The notes below the pieces were generated by a model, which made no database searches, was not told the origin of the DNA, and saw only the letters and a program-made list of their open reading frames with translations. This document shows, in pieces, positions 38,656-47,167 of a stretch of DNA of 64,000 bases. The stretch lies in the NCBI RefSeq assembly GCF_000308375.1, contig NZ_BAFQ01000118.1:1-64000 (forward strand). Reading direction: 5' to 3'. The translations under genes and the position numbers were made by a program. Each line of letters begins with the position of its first letter. The stretch's first letter is position 1. The DNA comes from Nocardia aobensis NBRC 100429 (GTDB taxonomy: Bacteria; Actinomycetota; Actinomycetes; Mycobacteriales; Mycobacteriaceae).

Positions 38656-38798
38656 CTGCGCACTCCCTTCGCCCGGACAACAGGCCGGACATGTGTCCGG
38701 GACAGTAACACGGACGTACCTCCAGGACAGCGCAACGCGAGATCCCGGCAGCCCTGAGCGGCATCGACCCATGTCGACGCGTCCCCGGCCCCGGCAGC

Positions 38799-38804
38799 CA
38801 TAAT
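38799..38804 (+). promoter_or_regulatory. -10 element CATAAT of the FmdB gene
   Basis: CATAAT (one mismatch to TATAAT) ends 6 nt before ATG 38811; no Shine-Dalgarno, so probably leaderless. Confidence 0.45.
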
Positions 38805-38810
38805 TCACCT

Positions 38811-39035
38811 ATGCCGACCTACGCCTACCGCTGCCGGGAATGCACGGAATCGTTCGAACTGACCCGGCCGATGAGCGAATCCGGCGACCCGGCGGTCTGC
38901 CCGGGTGGCCACCGCGACACCGTCAAACTGCTCACCACGGTCGCCCTGACCGGCAAGGCCGCGGGATCGGGCGCACCGTCGGCACCGTCCGCACCGTCCG
39001 GCGGCGGTTGCTGTGGTGGCGGCTGCTGCGCCTGA
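38811..39035 (+). CDS. FmdB-family zinc-ribbon protein
   Basis: A 74-residue protein. MPTYAYRCRECTESFEL is the FmdB signature, with the first zinc-ribbon CxxC; a second Cys/His pair lies in VCPGGH (~29-33). The tail is low complexity (repeated APS) and ends in two cysteine doublets, GCCGGGCCA. Members are putative regulators; the function is unproven. The metal-like Cys tail is unusual and could bind extra zinc or iron. Confidence 0.87.
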   Translation: MPTYAYRCRECTESFELTRPMSESGDPAVCPGGHRDTVKLLTTVALTGKAAGSGAPSAPSAPSGGGCCGGGCCA

Positions 39036-39041
39036 TCGCGA

Positions 39042-39914
39042 TCAGACGCGGTCGGCGATCAGCGCGCGTCCCAATCCGTAGGCGCGGGACTGCCGAGCCG
39101 GCACGTCGAGTCGGCGCGCCGCCTCGATCAACTCGAGGTCCGCGGTGACGGTGAACCCGTAACGCGTTGTCAGCGCGGCGATTTCCGCGGGCGACCACGC
39201 CGACACGTGCGGTTCGTCGGCGAGCGGGTCCCGGGCGCCGGCCAGTTTGCTGTAGAGACGCATACCGGCACGACCGAGTGCGGCGAAGCGGTTCGGGGTG
39301 GGATAGGTCGCGATCAATCGGCTGCCGTTCGCGCTGCGCGCGGCGACGACGGCCAGCGTCGATTCGACCTGCGGCTGTGTGAGATACGGCAGGACGCCCT
39401 CCCACACCCATGTGGTCGTCGCGTCCGCGCGATGGCCCGCCTCGGCCAGGCGCGCCCCGAGGTCGTCGCGGCCGAATTCCACCGGCACATAGGTCAGCGA
39501 CTTCGCGACCGGAACCAGCGCACCTACCCGTTCGCGCTTGTCCCGTTGCGAGGCAGGATGATCCACCTCGAAGACATCGGCGGCGGGTTCGCCGGTCCGC
39601 CAGGCCCGTCCGTCGAGTCCGGCGCCGAGCAGTACCAGCTGCGCGGCCGACGCCTCACGGATCGCCTCGTCGATGACGACGGTGCGGGTGGCCAGCACGG
39701 CGGCCGTGGCCGTGAGCATCTCGAATTCGAGCCGCTCCCGCCAGCCGCCGGGTGGCCGCGGTGCTCGCGCGCGCCGCACCGCCGCGCGTTCGTCGTCGTG
39801 AAGCAGTTGCGCCGCAATGGGATCCGAGAATTGCCCGACCGCCAGTCGTCCGTCTGCCACCGCCCGGCCCTGACAGACCAGGACCGCGGTCCGGCTCGCC
39901 GCTTTATCCGTCAC
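39042..39914 (-). CDS. SAM-dependent methyltransferase, leucine carboxyl methyltransferase (LCM) family
   Basis: A 290-residue class I methyltransferase of the TIGR00027/LCM group common in mycobacteria and nocardiae. It has VVIDEAIREA, the SAM-binding LVLLGAGLDGRAWR (~94-107), the acidic FEVDHPASQRDKR (~117), and the VWEGVLPYLTQ motif (~171). Typical members O-methylate carboxyl groups of small molecules. It starts with GTG right after a CATAAT hexamer and converges with the fmdB gene, stops 6 nt apart. Confidence 0.87.
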   Translation of the reverse strand: MTDKAASRTAVLVCQGRAVADGRLAVGQFSDPIAAQLLHDDERAAVRRARAPRPPGGWRERLEFEMLTATAAVLATRTVVIDEAIREASAAQLVLLGAGLDGRAWRTGEPAADVFEVDHPASQRDKRERVGALVPVAKSLTYVPVEFGRDDLGARLAEAGHRADATTTWVWEGVLPYLTQPQVESTLAVVAARSANGSRLIATYPTPNRFAALGRAGMRLYSKLAGARDPLADEPHVSAWSPAEIAALTTRYGFTVTADLELIEAARRLDVPARQSRAYGLGRALIADRV

Positions 39915-39921
39915 CCGGTCG

Positions 39922-39927
39922 ATTATG
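39922..39927 (-). promoter_or_regulatory. -10 element CATAAT of the methyltransferase gene
   Basis: On the minus strand CATAAT ends 7 nt before GTG 39914, with no Shine-Dalgarno; likely a leaderless start. Confidence 0.45.
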
Positions 39928-39939
39928 GTCGCGCGTCGC

Positions 39940-40719
39940 TCAGGCGGTGGCGTGCGGTCCGATCCATTCCGCGACCCGCCGGTCGACTCCCCCGGTCGCG
40001 AGCTGGCTCGCCAGCCAGGAATTGACCATCACCGCGGCCGGGACGTCGTTCTTCGGCAGCAGGAACACCTTACCGAAGGAGTCGAAGGGGGTCTCCGGGT
40101 GCAGTACCCGCAGCTCGGGATGCTGCCGCACGCGATAGCGGCCCTCCACCGAATCGGTGACGAAGACATCTGCGCGACCGGCGACGATCTGGTCGAAAAT
40201 GGTGACGTTGTCCGGCCACACGGTCAGCTGCGCATGCAGGAAATGCGTGCGGGCGAATTGCTCGTTGGTGCCGCCGCGGTTGACGATCACCCGCACCTGC
40301 GGCTGATCGATCTGCTCGATCGTCGCGTACTTCCCGGCGTCGTCGGCACGCACGATCGGGGTCTTGCCGTCGGTGCCGTAGCTGAGCGAGAAGTCGGCAT
40401 AGGCGCGCCGGGCCGCGGCGTCGGAAATTCCGCCGACCGCGAGATCACAAGCGCGCGCGGCGAAATCGCCGCCCATCGACGCCCAGGTCGTCGGCACGAA
40501 CCGCACCTGGCGCCCCAGCAGCTGTGCCATGTCGCGGACCAGGTCGATGTCGATGCCGCGGTAGCCGCCGTGGCCGTCGGTCACCGAATAGGGCGGATAA
40601 TCGCCGGTGGTGCAGACCCGCACGGTCGCGGGGTCCTCGGCTCGCGCCGGTACGACCATCGTCAGGACCGCGGCCGCACCGGCCGTCGCGGCGGCGATCA
40701 TCCGATGCCGCAGAGCCAT
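39940..40719 (-). CDS. Secreted PheC-like cyclohexadienyl dehydratase (SBP family 3 fold)
   Basis: A 259-residue protein with a Sec signal peptide (hydrophobic AAATAGAAAVLTMVV, cleavage near ARA at ~27). The mature part has the type-3 solute-binding fold. The match is not to transporter proteins in general but to periplasmic cyclohexadienyl dehydratases (PheC): DGKTPIVRADDAGKY, VIVNRGGTNEQFAR, VWPDNVTIFDQIVAGRADV, LHPETPFDSFGK and LLPKNDV all correspond. PheC converts prephenate or arogenate to phenylpyruvate or phenylalanine. No ABC transporter genes are near, which supports an enzyme over a transport receptor. The activity itself is inferred. Confidence 0.75.
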   Translation of the reverse strand: MALRHRMIAAATAGAAAVLTMVVPARAEDPATVRVCTTGDYPPYSVTDGHGGYRGIDIDLVRDMAQLLGRQVRFVPTTWASMGGDFAARACDLAVGGISDAAARRAYADFSLSYGTDGKTPIVRADDAGKYATIEQIDQPQVRVIVNRGGTNEQFARTHFLHAQLTVWPDNVTIFDQIVAGRADVFVTDSVEGRYRVRQHPELRVLHPETPFDSFGKVFLLPKNDVPAAVMVNSWLASQLATGGVDRRVAEWIGPHATA

Positions 40720-40720
40720 C

Positions 40721-41071
40721 TCAGTTCTCGTTGCGCGCCTTCGGGAACCGGGTCTGATGGGCGACCCAGCCGGCCATCCGCGCCCAGTGCCCCTTCGCGG
40801 GCGTGGCGGCCGAGCTCAGATCGCGATCCCAGTGCTCGGTTTCGGCGAGGCCGTCGACGGCCTCGACCACGGCCTTGGCGGTGGCCAGATCCGCGACGAC
40901 TCGATCGCCGAGCACACCGTCGGCGCCGACGAGGGTGATGCGGACCCCGATCCGACCGATCGGCTGCAGCACGGCGGTACCCGAACCACCGTGGGCGGCG
41001 ACGAACTTCTCGACCGACTCGACGACGGTGGACGACGGCGCGACCGGGGCCGCGGTGGCGGTTTCGCTCAT
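40721..41071 (-). CDS. Conserved hypothetical protein (position of Rv1455)
   Basis: A 116-residue soluble protein starting MSETATAAPVAPSS. A compact alpha/beta region follows (RIGVRITLVGADGVLGDRVV), then a helical part with EHWDRDLSSA and WVAHQTRFPKARN. No known motif. It is divergent from qor, with the same relative placement as Rv1455 next to qor Rv1454c, and lies 1 nt upstream of the PheC-like gene, so it may be co-transcribed with it. Confidence 0.65.
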   Translation of the reverse strand: MSETATAAPVAPSSTVVESVEKFVAAHGGSGTAVLQPIGRIGVRITLVGADGVLGDRVVADLATAKAVVEAVDGLAETEHWDRDLSSAATPAKGHWARMAGWVAHQTRFPKARNEN

Positions 41072-41153
41072 GGCGTGGAGTTTACCGTCCGGTAAGGCCC
41101 ACCCGACCGCCCTACCGGGGTTCGCGGCACACGGGGGTGTAGAACTGAAAGCC

Positions 41154-42119
41154 ATGCGCGCCATTCAGGTCAGCGAACACGGTGGTCCCGAAGTGCTCGT
41201 CGCGACCGAGGTCGACGACCCTGTCATCGGGCCGAATCAGCTGCTCGTCGATACCGAGGCGGCCGGTGTCAATTTCATCGACACCTACATCCGCACCGGC
41301 ACCTATCCGCAGGCGGTTCCCTACATTCCGGGCTCCGAGGGCACGGGCGTGGTCGCCGAGGTCGGTTCCGAGGTGACCGAATTCACCGTCGGCGATCGGG
41401 TCGCGTGGGCGGCGGCGCCGGGTAGCTACGCGGAGAAGGTCGCCGTGGACGCCGCGGTGGCGGTGGCCGTCCCCGACGGGGTTCCGGCCGCGGTGGCGGC
41501 CTCGGCACTGCTGCAGGGAATGACCGCGCACTACCTGATCGAATCGGTGTACAAGCCGCAGCCCGGGGAGACGATTCTGGTTCACGCCGGCGCCGGCGGC
41601 GTCGGACTCCTGCTGACCCAGCTGGCCGCCGCCCGCGATATCCGCGTGATCACCACGGTGTCCACCGACGCGAAGGAAGAATTGTCCCGCGAGGCGGGCG
41701 CCGCGCATGTGCTGCGCTACGGAGAGGATCTCGCCCAGCGGGTGCGCGACCTCACCGACGGGATCGGGGTGGCCGCCGTCTACGACGGGGTGGGCGCGGC
41801 GACGTTCGAGGCGAGCCTGGCGGCCTTGCGCATCCGCGGCATGCTGGCGTTGTTCGGCGCCGCCAGCGGCCAGGTACCGCCGTTCGATCTGCAGCGGCTC
41901 AATCCGGCCGGTTCGCTGTTCGTCACCCGCCCGACGCTCGCCCACTACACCCGCGATCGTGATGAATTGACCTGGCGCGCAGGCGATGTCCTGAACGCCG
42001 TCGCCGACGGGACGCTGCGGGTGCGGGTCGGCGCCGAATACCCGCTGACCGAGGCCGCGCAGGCGCATCGCGATCTGCAGGCCCGCAAGACCACCGGGTC
42101 GATCGTGCTGGTGCCCTGA
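41154..42119 (+). CDS. qor: Quinone oxidoreductase (NADPH, zeta-crystallin type)
   Basis: A 321-residue zinc-free medium-chain reductase. It has the N-terminal MRAIQVSEHGGPEVL, NFIDTYIRTGTYP, PYIPGSEGTGVV and the nucleotide-binding VHAGAGGVGLLLTQLA (~144-158). No zinc-ligand cysteines are present. It reduces quinones or similar enones with NADPH. Matches Rv1454c in order. Converges with the TetR gene, stops 4 nt apart. Confidence 0.9.
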   Translation: MRAIQVSEHGGPEVLVATEVDDPVIGPNQLLVDTEAAGVNFIDTYIRTGTYPQAVPYIPGSEGTGVVAEVGSEVTEFTVGDRVAWAAAPGSYAEKVAVDAAVAVAVPDGVPAAVAASALLQGMTAHYLIESVYKPQPGETILVHAGAGGVGLLLTQLAAARDIRVITTVSTDAKEELSREAGAAHVLRYGEDLAQRVRDLTDGIGVAAVYDGVGAATFEASLAALRIRGMLALFGAASGQVPPFDLQRLNPAGSLFVTRPTLAHYTRDRDELTWRAGDVLNAVADGTLRVRVGAEYPLTEAAQAHRDLQARKTTGSIVLVP

Positions 42120-42123
42120 GCGG

Positions 42124-42744
42124 TCAGTAGTCGCGGCCGGTGAGTCCCCGGTAGACGAACCGGGTCAGCCCGGCCACCGCCTGTTCGTCGTCGAGGGCGA
42201 GCACGCCCTCCTCCACCGCCTCCAGCAGTGCCCGCACCAACAGGAACATCATCGCCACGCTGACCTCGGGCGTGCCGGGCAGGCGGAGTCCGGCGGCCTC
42301 GAAACCGTCGACGTGGTCGACCACCTCGTCGAGTTGACCGGCGGTGAATCGACTGGTCAGCCGCGCGAAGTCCTCGTCGACGAGCGCCGCCTGCGTCACC
42401 GCCCGCAGCACCGGCCAGTGCCGGCGCGCATAGCGCCAGTACTGCTCGATATGGAATTCGACGGCCTGCGGCTTGGTGAAATCGGGATCGTGGGCGCCCG
42501 CACCGGCGGAGGTGTCCCCTTCGGCCGCGAAGTCCTCCAGTAGCGCCTGGAGCAACTGTTCCTTGCCGGCGAAGTGGTTGTAGAACGATCCCGCCGACCG
42601 GCCGGCCGCCGCGGTGATGTCGGTGATCTTGGTGTTCAGGTAACCGCGCTCGGCGAACAACCGCCGGGCGGCGTCCTTGAGCGCCTGCTCGGTTTCCGCG
42701 GACCGCTGCTTGCGACTGCCGACCTGCTCATGTCCGGTCGCCAT
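42124..42744 (-). CDS. TetR-family repressor (divergent from FAD monooxygenase)
   Basis: A 206-residue regulator with an N-terminal TetR helix-turn-helix (LNTKITDITAAAGRSAGSFYNHFAGKEQLL, residues ~37-66, quoted in part) and a variable ligand domain. AAGGAGGTG is a strong ribosome-binding site for ATG 42744. Divergent from the monooxygenase across 80 bp holding a clear inverted repeat, so it likely represses both genes. Ligand unknown, probably an aromatic related to the monooxygenase substrate. Confidence 0.87.
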   Translation of the reverse strand: MATGHEQVGSRKQRSAETEQALKDAARRLFAERGYLNTKITDITAAAGRSAGSFYNHFAGKEQLLQALLEDFAAEGDTSAGAGAHDPDFTKPQAVEFHIEQYWRYARRHWPVLRAVTQAALVDEDFARLTSRFTAGQLDEVVDHVDGFEAAGLRLPGTPEVSVAMMFLLVRALLEAVEEGVLALDDEQAVAGLTRFVYRGLTGRDY

Positions 42745-42780
42745 CACCACCTCCTTGACTCCGGACAGTATCAACCCGAT

Positions 42781-42813
42781 ACTGAATCGAAATTCAGTGA
42801 AACTTGATTCAGT
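42781..42813. promoter_or_regulatory. TetR operator with three ATTCAGT half-sites
   Basis: ACTGAAT-CGAA-ATTCAGT is a perfect 7-bp inverted repeat (42781-42798). A third ATTCAGT occurs at 42807-42813, 12 bp before the monooxygenase start. Central placement between divergent tetR and its target makes it the probable operator. Confidence 0.7.
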
Positions 42814-42824
42814 TAGAGGTTGTC

Positions 42825-44258
42825 ATGACCCGGACAGTTCTCATCGCCGGAGCCGGCCCGACCGGACTCACGCTCGCCATCGACCTGGCCCGCCGCGGGG
42901 TCGATGTGCGCATCGTGGACAAGGCCACAACTCCGTTCACCGGGTCCCGGGGCGACGGCATCCAGCCCCGCACGCTGGAGGTGTTCGACGATCTCGGCGT
43001 GCTCGACGCCGTCCTCGCGGCGGGAACCCCCACTCCCCTCATGCGCGCCTACCTCGACGGCACGCTGGTGACCGAACGCCGGATGAGCGAACCCCGCGCG
43101 GCGAGCCCGGCCGTGCCGTATCCGAATCCGTGGGTGCTGGGCCAATCCGATACCGAGCGACTCCTGCGCGACCGCCTCGCCGAATTCGGTGTGCGCGTCG
43201 AATTCGGTACCGCCCTGGCCGGTTTCACCCAGGACACCGACGAGGTGCGAGCCACGCTGACCGGACCGGGCGGCACCGAAAACGTCGCGGCGCGGTATCT
43301 GATCGGCGCGGACGGCGGCGCCGGAACCGTGCGGCGCACGCTGGGAATCCCGTTCGAGGGGACCACCGACGAGTCGATTCGCATGCTGCTCGGCGACGTC
43401 CCGGTCGACGCGCTGGATCACGACTTCGGATACTGGTTCGCCACCGCCGCGACACCCACCGCGGGTGTCGCGTTGACGCCACTGCCCGGCGGACGGCTGT
43501 TCCAGTTCGCCGCCCCGCTCGGTGACGATCCGCGGCCCACCCGCGCGGTCCTGCAGGAACGGCTCGACCGGGTGAGCGGGCGCACCGATCTCACCGTCGG
43601 GGAGCCGGTGTGGTCCACGGTGTGGCGGCCCAATATCCGGCTGGCGCAACGGTTCCGGTCCGGGCGCGTATTCCTGGCCGGCGATGCGGCCCACGTGCAC
43701 CCGCCCACCGGCGGGCAGGGGATGAACACCGGCATTCAGGACGCCTACAACCTGGGCTGGAAACTGGCCGCCGCGATGGGCGGCGATCCGGGCCCGCTCG
43801 AGACCTACGAGTCCGAGCGCCGCGCGGTCGCTCGGCGAGTGCTCGGCCTGAGTACGGCACTGCTCGACAAACACCTCGAGGGACACGAGGACGCGATGCA
43901 CCGCGGCGCCGAGACTCATCAACTCGACATCAGCTATCGCGATGCGTCCGACGCCGCCGGGCTCACCGCGGGCGACCGGGCGCCGGACGCCCCGCTGCGG
44001 AGCGGTGACGGTGGTGCGCTGCGCCTGTTCGACCTGTTCCGCGGCCCGCACGCGACCCGCCTGACGTTCGGAGCACCGGCCGACATCTCGGAAGACGCCG
44101 GGGTGCGGGCGTATTCGATCGTCGCGCCCGGCCATCGGCCCGAACCCGGGCAGCTGATCGCGGTCGACGGCCACGCCTTCATCGATTACGCGGCCACCGC
44201 GGGCACGCAGGTGCTGGTGCGCCCGGACGGATACCTCGCCTGGTATCGGCAGGGGTGA
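42825..44258 (+). CDS. FAD-dependent aromatic monooxygenase
   Basis: A 477-residue flavoprotein hydroxylase of the PheA/TfdB/rifampicin-monooxygenase group. It has the dinucleotide fold VLIAGAGPTGLTLAIDL at the N-terminus, the DG motif YLIGADGGAG (~160), and the GDAAHVHPPTGGQGMNTGIQ motif (~287) that contacts FAD phosphate. A C-terminal thioredoxin-like segment is present but short. It would hydroxylate an aromatic substrate with NAD(P)H and O2. ATG 42825 is chosen over an upstream in-frame ATG inside the operator. Related enzymes include antibiotic-inactivating ones, so that alternative should be kept in mind. Confidence 0.87.
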   Translation: MTRTVLIAGAGPTGLTLAIDLARRGVDVRIVDKATTPFTGSRGDGIQPRTLEVFDDLGVLDAVLAAGTPTPLMRAYLDGTLVTERRMSEPRAASPAVPYPNPWVLGQSDTERLLRDRLAEFGVRVEFGTALAGFTQDTDEVRATLTGPGGTENVAARYLIGADGGAGTVRRTLGIPFEGTTDESIRMLLGDVPVDALDHDFGYWFATAATPTAGVALTPLPGGRLFQFAAPLGDDPRPTRAVLQERLDRVSGRTDLTVGEPVWSTVWRPNIRLAQRFRSGRVFLAGDAAHVHPPTGGQGMNTGIQDAYNLGWKLAAAMGGDPGPLETYESERRAVARRVLGLSTALLDKHLEGHEDAMHRGAETHQLDISYRDASDAAGLTAGDRAPDAPLRSGDGGALRLFDLFRGPHATRLTFGAPADISEDAGVRAYSIVAPGHRPEPGQLIAVDGHAFIDYAATAGTQVLVRPDGYLAWYRQG

Positions 44259-44403
44259 CCCGCCGACGACCCGGGCGCACCGATGGTGGATGATCTGTGC
44301 TGCCGCCCAAGCCGATTCGCCCGCTTCGCCGTACCGTCGTACGGTGGTCGGGCGGTCGCTCGGGGCGGCCGGCAGAACAGGCATCGGTCAGGGGTTGATC
44401 CAG

Positions 44404-45576
44404 ATGTTGGTGAAGGTTCGCAACGACGACCCGTCGCGGCTGTCCAATTCCGAACGGACGGTGGCGAACTGGCTGAAGACCTGGACCGGCGCACACGCGT
44501 TACCCGGTATCGCGGTGGTCGCGGCCGGTGCCGCCGACGCGATCGTGTGGACGCCCAAGACCTGCGTGGTCGTCGTGATCAAGGACTTCACCGAACGGGC
44601 GAGCGGCACCCTCACCGTCTCCGGGTACCGGCCCTGGACCATCGGCGACCGCATCGCGCCGCTGTCGGGAACCGAGGCCGGAACCGAACCGATGACCGAG
44701 ATCCGCGCCCGCACCGGCGAGATCGCCGAACTGTTGCGCGGCGCGCCCGGCCGGGAGCGGGTCGGGGTGACCGGCATGGTGCTGGTGATGCCGCAATTGA
44801 GCAGCCGGGTCGCCCTGGAGCAGGGTGACCTGCCCGACGGTATCGATGTGGTGCTCGGCGACGGCCCGGCGGCCTTGCGCAACTACTTCACCCGGATCAC
44901 CGCGGACGCACCCGACACCTGGAATGCGACGCAGGTCAGCCAGGCGCTGGCCGCACTCGGATTCGCCGCGGCGGCAAGCCATTCCGATCTCACCGCGGAG
45001 GGCTTTCCCGCCCGGCTGGAGCGCACTCCCCCGCCGCCGAATCCCGTGCCGGCCCGCGGCCCCAAACCGCCGGCGGGAGCGCCGCTTCCCGGGACCGGTC
45101 CGGCCGGTGTCCCGGTCGCCGCCTCCGCAGCGCCGATGTCGCCGGGCGGTGCCCCGGTATCGATGGCGCGCCCGAATCCGGCGGCGCGACCCGCGACCGG
45201 AACCGTCCCTCAGCCGGTCGCCGCCTCGGGTTTCGGACCCGGCGGTCCCGCGCAGACGGGTCCCGCGCCGGCCTACGGCCAGAATCAGCAACCGTATTCG
45301 GTGCCCTTCGATCCGCGCCCGCCCGCGGCCCCGCCGCGACGCAACCGCAACCGCGGCCTGGTACCGCTGGTCCTGCTGGGCGTTCTGGTCGTCGTGCTGG
45401 CGTTGGCCGCCATGTGCACCGCCGGCGGCGGTTCCGGCTCCGGCCCCAGTCACGCCCCCGCCTCCGGTCACACCACCACGACGACCACCTCGCCCTACAC
45501 CCCCGCACCGGAACGCACCGTGCCGCCCTCGACGCCCGGGCACGCGTGCTATCCGTTCCAGCCCGGCTGCCCCTGA
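44404..45576 (+). CDS. NERD-like N-domain, proline-rich, single-pass membrane protein
   Basis: A 390-residue protein. Residues 1-200 form an alpha/beta domain reminiscent of nuclease-related (NERD) proteins (TVANWLKTW, DAIVWTPKTCVVVVIKDF, TGMVLVMP). Residues ~205-315 are proline/alanine/glycine-rich and disordered, then one membrane helix (LVPLVLLGVLVVVLALAAMC, ~324-343) and a short threonine/proline-rich tail outside with a CYPFQPGC pair. So the N-domain is cytoplasmic and tethered. Catalytic residues are not certain. No family name is assigned with confidence. Confidence 0.65.
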   Translation: MLVKVRNDDPSRLSNSERTVANWLKTWTGAHALPGIAVVAAGAADAIVWTPKTCVVVVIKDFTERASGTLTVSGYRPWTIGDRIAPLSGTEAGTEPMTEIRARTGEIAELLRGAPGRERVGVTGMVLVMPQLSSRVALEQGDLPDGIDVVLGDGPAALRNYFTRITADAPDTWNATQVSQALAALGFAAAASHSDLTAEGFPARLERTPPPPNPVPARGPKPPAGAPLPGTGPAGVPVAASAAPMSPGGAPVSMARPNPAARPATGTVPQPVAASGFGPGGPAQTGPAPAYGQNQQPYSVPFDPRPPAAPPRRNRNRGLVPLVLLGVLVVVLALAAMCTAGGGSGSGPSHAPASGHTTTTTTSPYTPAPERTVPPSTPGHACYPFQPGCP

Positions 45577-45742
45577 GAAGAGGACGGACGGTTGTCTGCC
45601 GCTACGGCGACGGGATGACGCGGGCGACGGGATGGCGGTTCGGCCCCCCCGGCCGTACGGGCCGTGACCGCGTATGGCCCGAACGTCGGCGAGACGCGCC
45701 GACGTGGCTGTTCACGGGCGCGGACCGGCGCCCGGGGCGATC

Positions 45743-46729
45743 TCAGCCGAACAGCGTCGAGCCGATGGTGTGCCAGCCGAGAACCGAATCCACGGCCAGA
45801 CCGCAGAACACCACGGCGAGGTAGTTGTTGGACTGCAGGAACAGCCGCAGCGGCTTGACCGACGCGCCGCGCCGCACGCCGGAGTACAGCTGATGCGCCA
45901 TCAGCAGGAACCAGGCGCCCGCGACGATCGCGACCGCCGCGTACACGACACCCGTCGCCGGAATCAGCGCCAGGGTCGCGAGCACGGTCAGCCAGGTGTA
46001 GATGACGATCTGCTTGGTGACCACGCGCTCGGTCGCCACCACCGGCAGCATCGGCACACCGGCCGCGCGGTAGTCGTCCTTGTAGCGCATCGCCAGCGCC
46101 CAGGTGTGCGGCGGCGTCCAGAAGAAGATGACGGCGAACAGCGCGACCGCGGGCCAGCCGATGGTGCCGGTGACCGCCGACCAGCCGACCAGGGCGGGCA
46201 TACAGCCCGCGGCACCGCCCCACACCACGTTCTGCGAGGTCCGGCGCTTGAGGCCGAGGGTGTAGACGAAGACGTAGAACAGGATCGTCGCGACCACGAG
46301 CAGGCCGGAGAGCAGATTGGCCTGCCACCACAGCCAGGCGAACGAGCCCGCGCCGAGAGCGACACCGAAGACGAACGCGTTGCGGGTCGGCACCGCCTCC
46401 CGCGCCAGCGGACGCTTCGACGTGCGCTTCATGACCTTGTCGATATCGGCGTCGGCGACGCAGTTGAGGGTGTTGGCACTGGCCGCGCCCATCCAGCCGC
46501 CGAACAGGGTGGCCACGATCAACCGGATGTCGACATGGCCGCGGTCGGCCAGCAGCATCGTCGGGATGGTGGCCACCAGCAGCAGCTCGATGACCCGCGG
46601 CTTGGTCAGCGCGATGTAGGCGAGCACCCGGCGGGTCAGCTTCGACAGCGGGCCGCTGCCCTGGACACGGTCGGCGAGCGCCGTCGCGGAGGAGCCATGC
46701 GCATCACCCGGCTGTTGCCCAATCCGCAC
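45743..46729 (-). CDS. ctaB: Protoheme IX farnesyltransferase CtaB
   Basis: A 328-residue UbiA-family prenyltransferase that makes heme O from heme B. It has the Mg-pyrophosphate motifs [20 protein letters not shown] (~88-107) and [12 protein letters not shown], several membrane helices, and the [19 protein letters not shown] loop. Heme O is the substrate of CtaA. GTG 46729 is chosen because GAGGAGA lies 4 nt upstream. It is divergent from tkt, as Rv1451 is from Rv1449c. Confidence 0.93.
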   Translation of the reverse strand: MRIGQQPGDAHGSSATALADRVQGSGPLSKLTRRVLAYIALTKPRVIELLLVATIPTMLLADRGHVDIRLIVATLFGGWMGAASANTLNCVADADIDKVMKRTSKRPLAREAVPTRNAFVFGVALGAGSFAWLWWQANLLSGLLVVATILFYVFVYTLGLKRRTSQNVVWGGAAGCMPALVGWSAVTGTIGWPAVALFAVIFFWTPPHTWALAMRYKDDYRAAGVPMLPVVATERVVTKQIVIYTWLTVLATLALIPATGVVYAAVAIVAGAWFLLMAHQLYSGVRRGASVKPLRLFLQSNNYLAVVFCGLAVDSVLGWHTIGSTLFG

Positions 46730-46851
46730 TGTCTCTCCTCGCAGGTGGTGCATCGATCCGGTAGGGAAGCAACGGTTTCGGCGGCGTGGCGGGCCTCCCG
46801 CGCGCAGCCGTTTCCGCTGTCACCGCAGAGCGCGGCGCGGGCGGCGCAGCC

Positions 46852-46872
46852 TCTACTACAGACGATGGTAGA
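46852..46872 (-). promoter_or_regulatory. ctaB promoter/operator element shared with ctaA
   Basis: Read on the minus strand it begins TCTACCATCGT, identical to the ctaA promoter 11-mer, and continues CTGTAGTAGA. Outer arms TCTAC/GTAGA are palindromic and TACTAC/GTAGTA half-sites resemble BlaI-type operators. TACCAT may be the ctaB -10. Confidence 0.45.
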
Positions 46873-47100
46873 CCCCCGCGTGTTGTGCTCCGGCACCCAC
46901 CCGCCGCGAAACCGCCCGTGCCGCAGGCGATCGGCCCCGGCCGGTCCGGACGCGAGGGCCACGTCACATATCCGCCGTCGGCCGCTGTGCGGAATCGCTT
47001 CGGCCCGGCACGTCGGCGGCTGTCATCATTCACCGTAACCCCGCGCACCTGCACGGGGTGCGGGCGAAGGGTTCCCCACTCACGGCCATCAGGCGACCTC

Positions 47101-47106
47101 TAGGGT
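47101..47106 (+). promoter_or_regulatory. -10 element TAGGGT of the pentose phosphate operon
   Basis: TAGGGT fits the actinobacterial TANNNT pattern and lies 61 bp before GTG 47168. Moderately supported by position only. Confidence 0.35.
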
Positions 47107-47167
47107 GGTGGGTACAGCCCGCAAGCCGCCGTTGTACACACACGAGAAGGTCAGGAGAACCTCGGTC

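Larger units (their letters stand above)
46730..47167. promoter_or_regulatory. Divergent ctaB-tkt control region
   Basis: 438 bp without a supportable gene. It contains the ctaB element at 46852-46872 and a -10 element of tkt at 47101-47106, followed by a leader of about 55 nt with the AGGAGA ribosome-binding site of tkt. No riboswitch was recognised. Confidence 0.5.

Noticed and set aside
44404..45576. Serine/threonine kinase-like receptor architecture
   Set aside because: The order domain, proline-rich linker, membrane helix resembles PknB-type kinases, but the N-domain lacks kinase motifs (no HRD, no DFG).
46730..47167. Riboswitch in the tkt leader
   Set aside because: No recognisable aptamer core or paired expression platform was found by eye.
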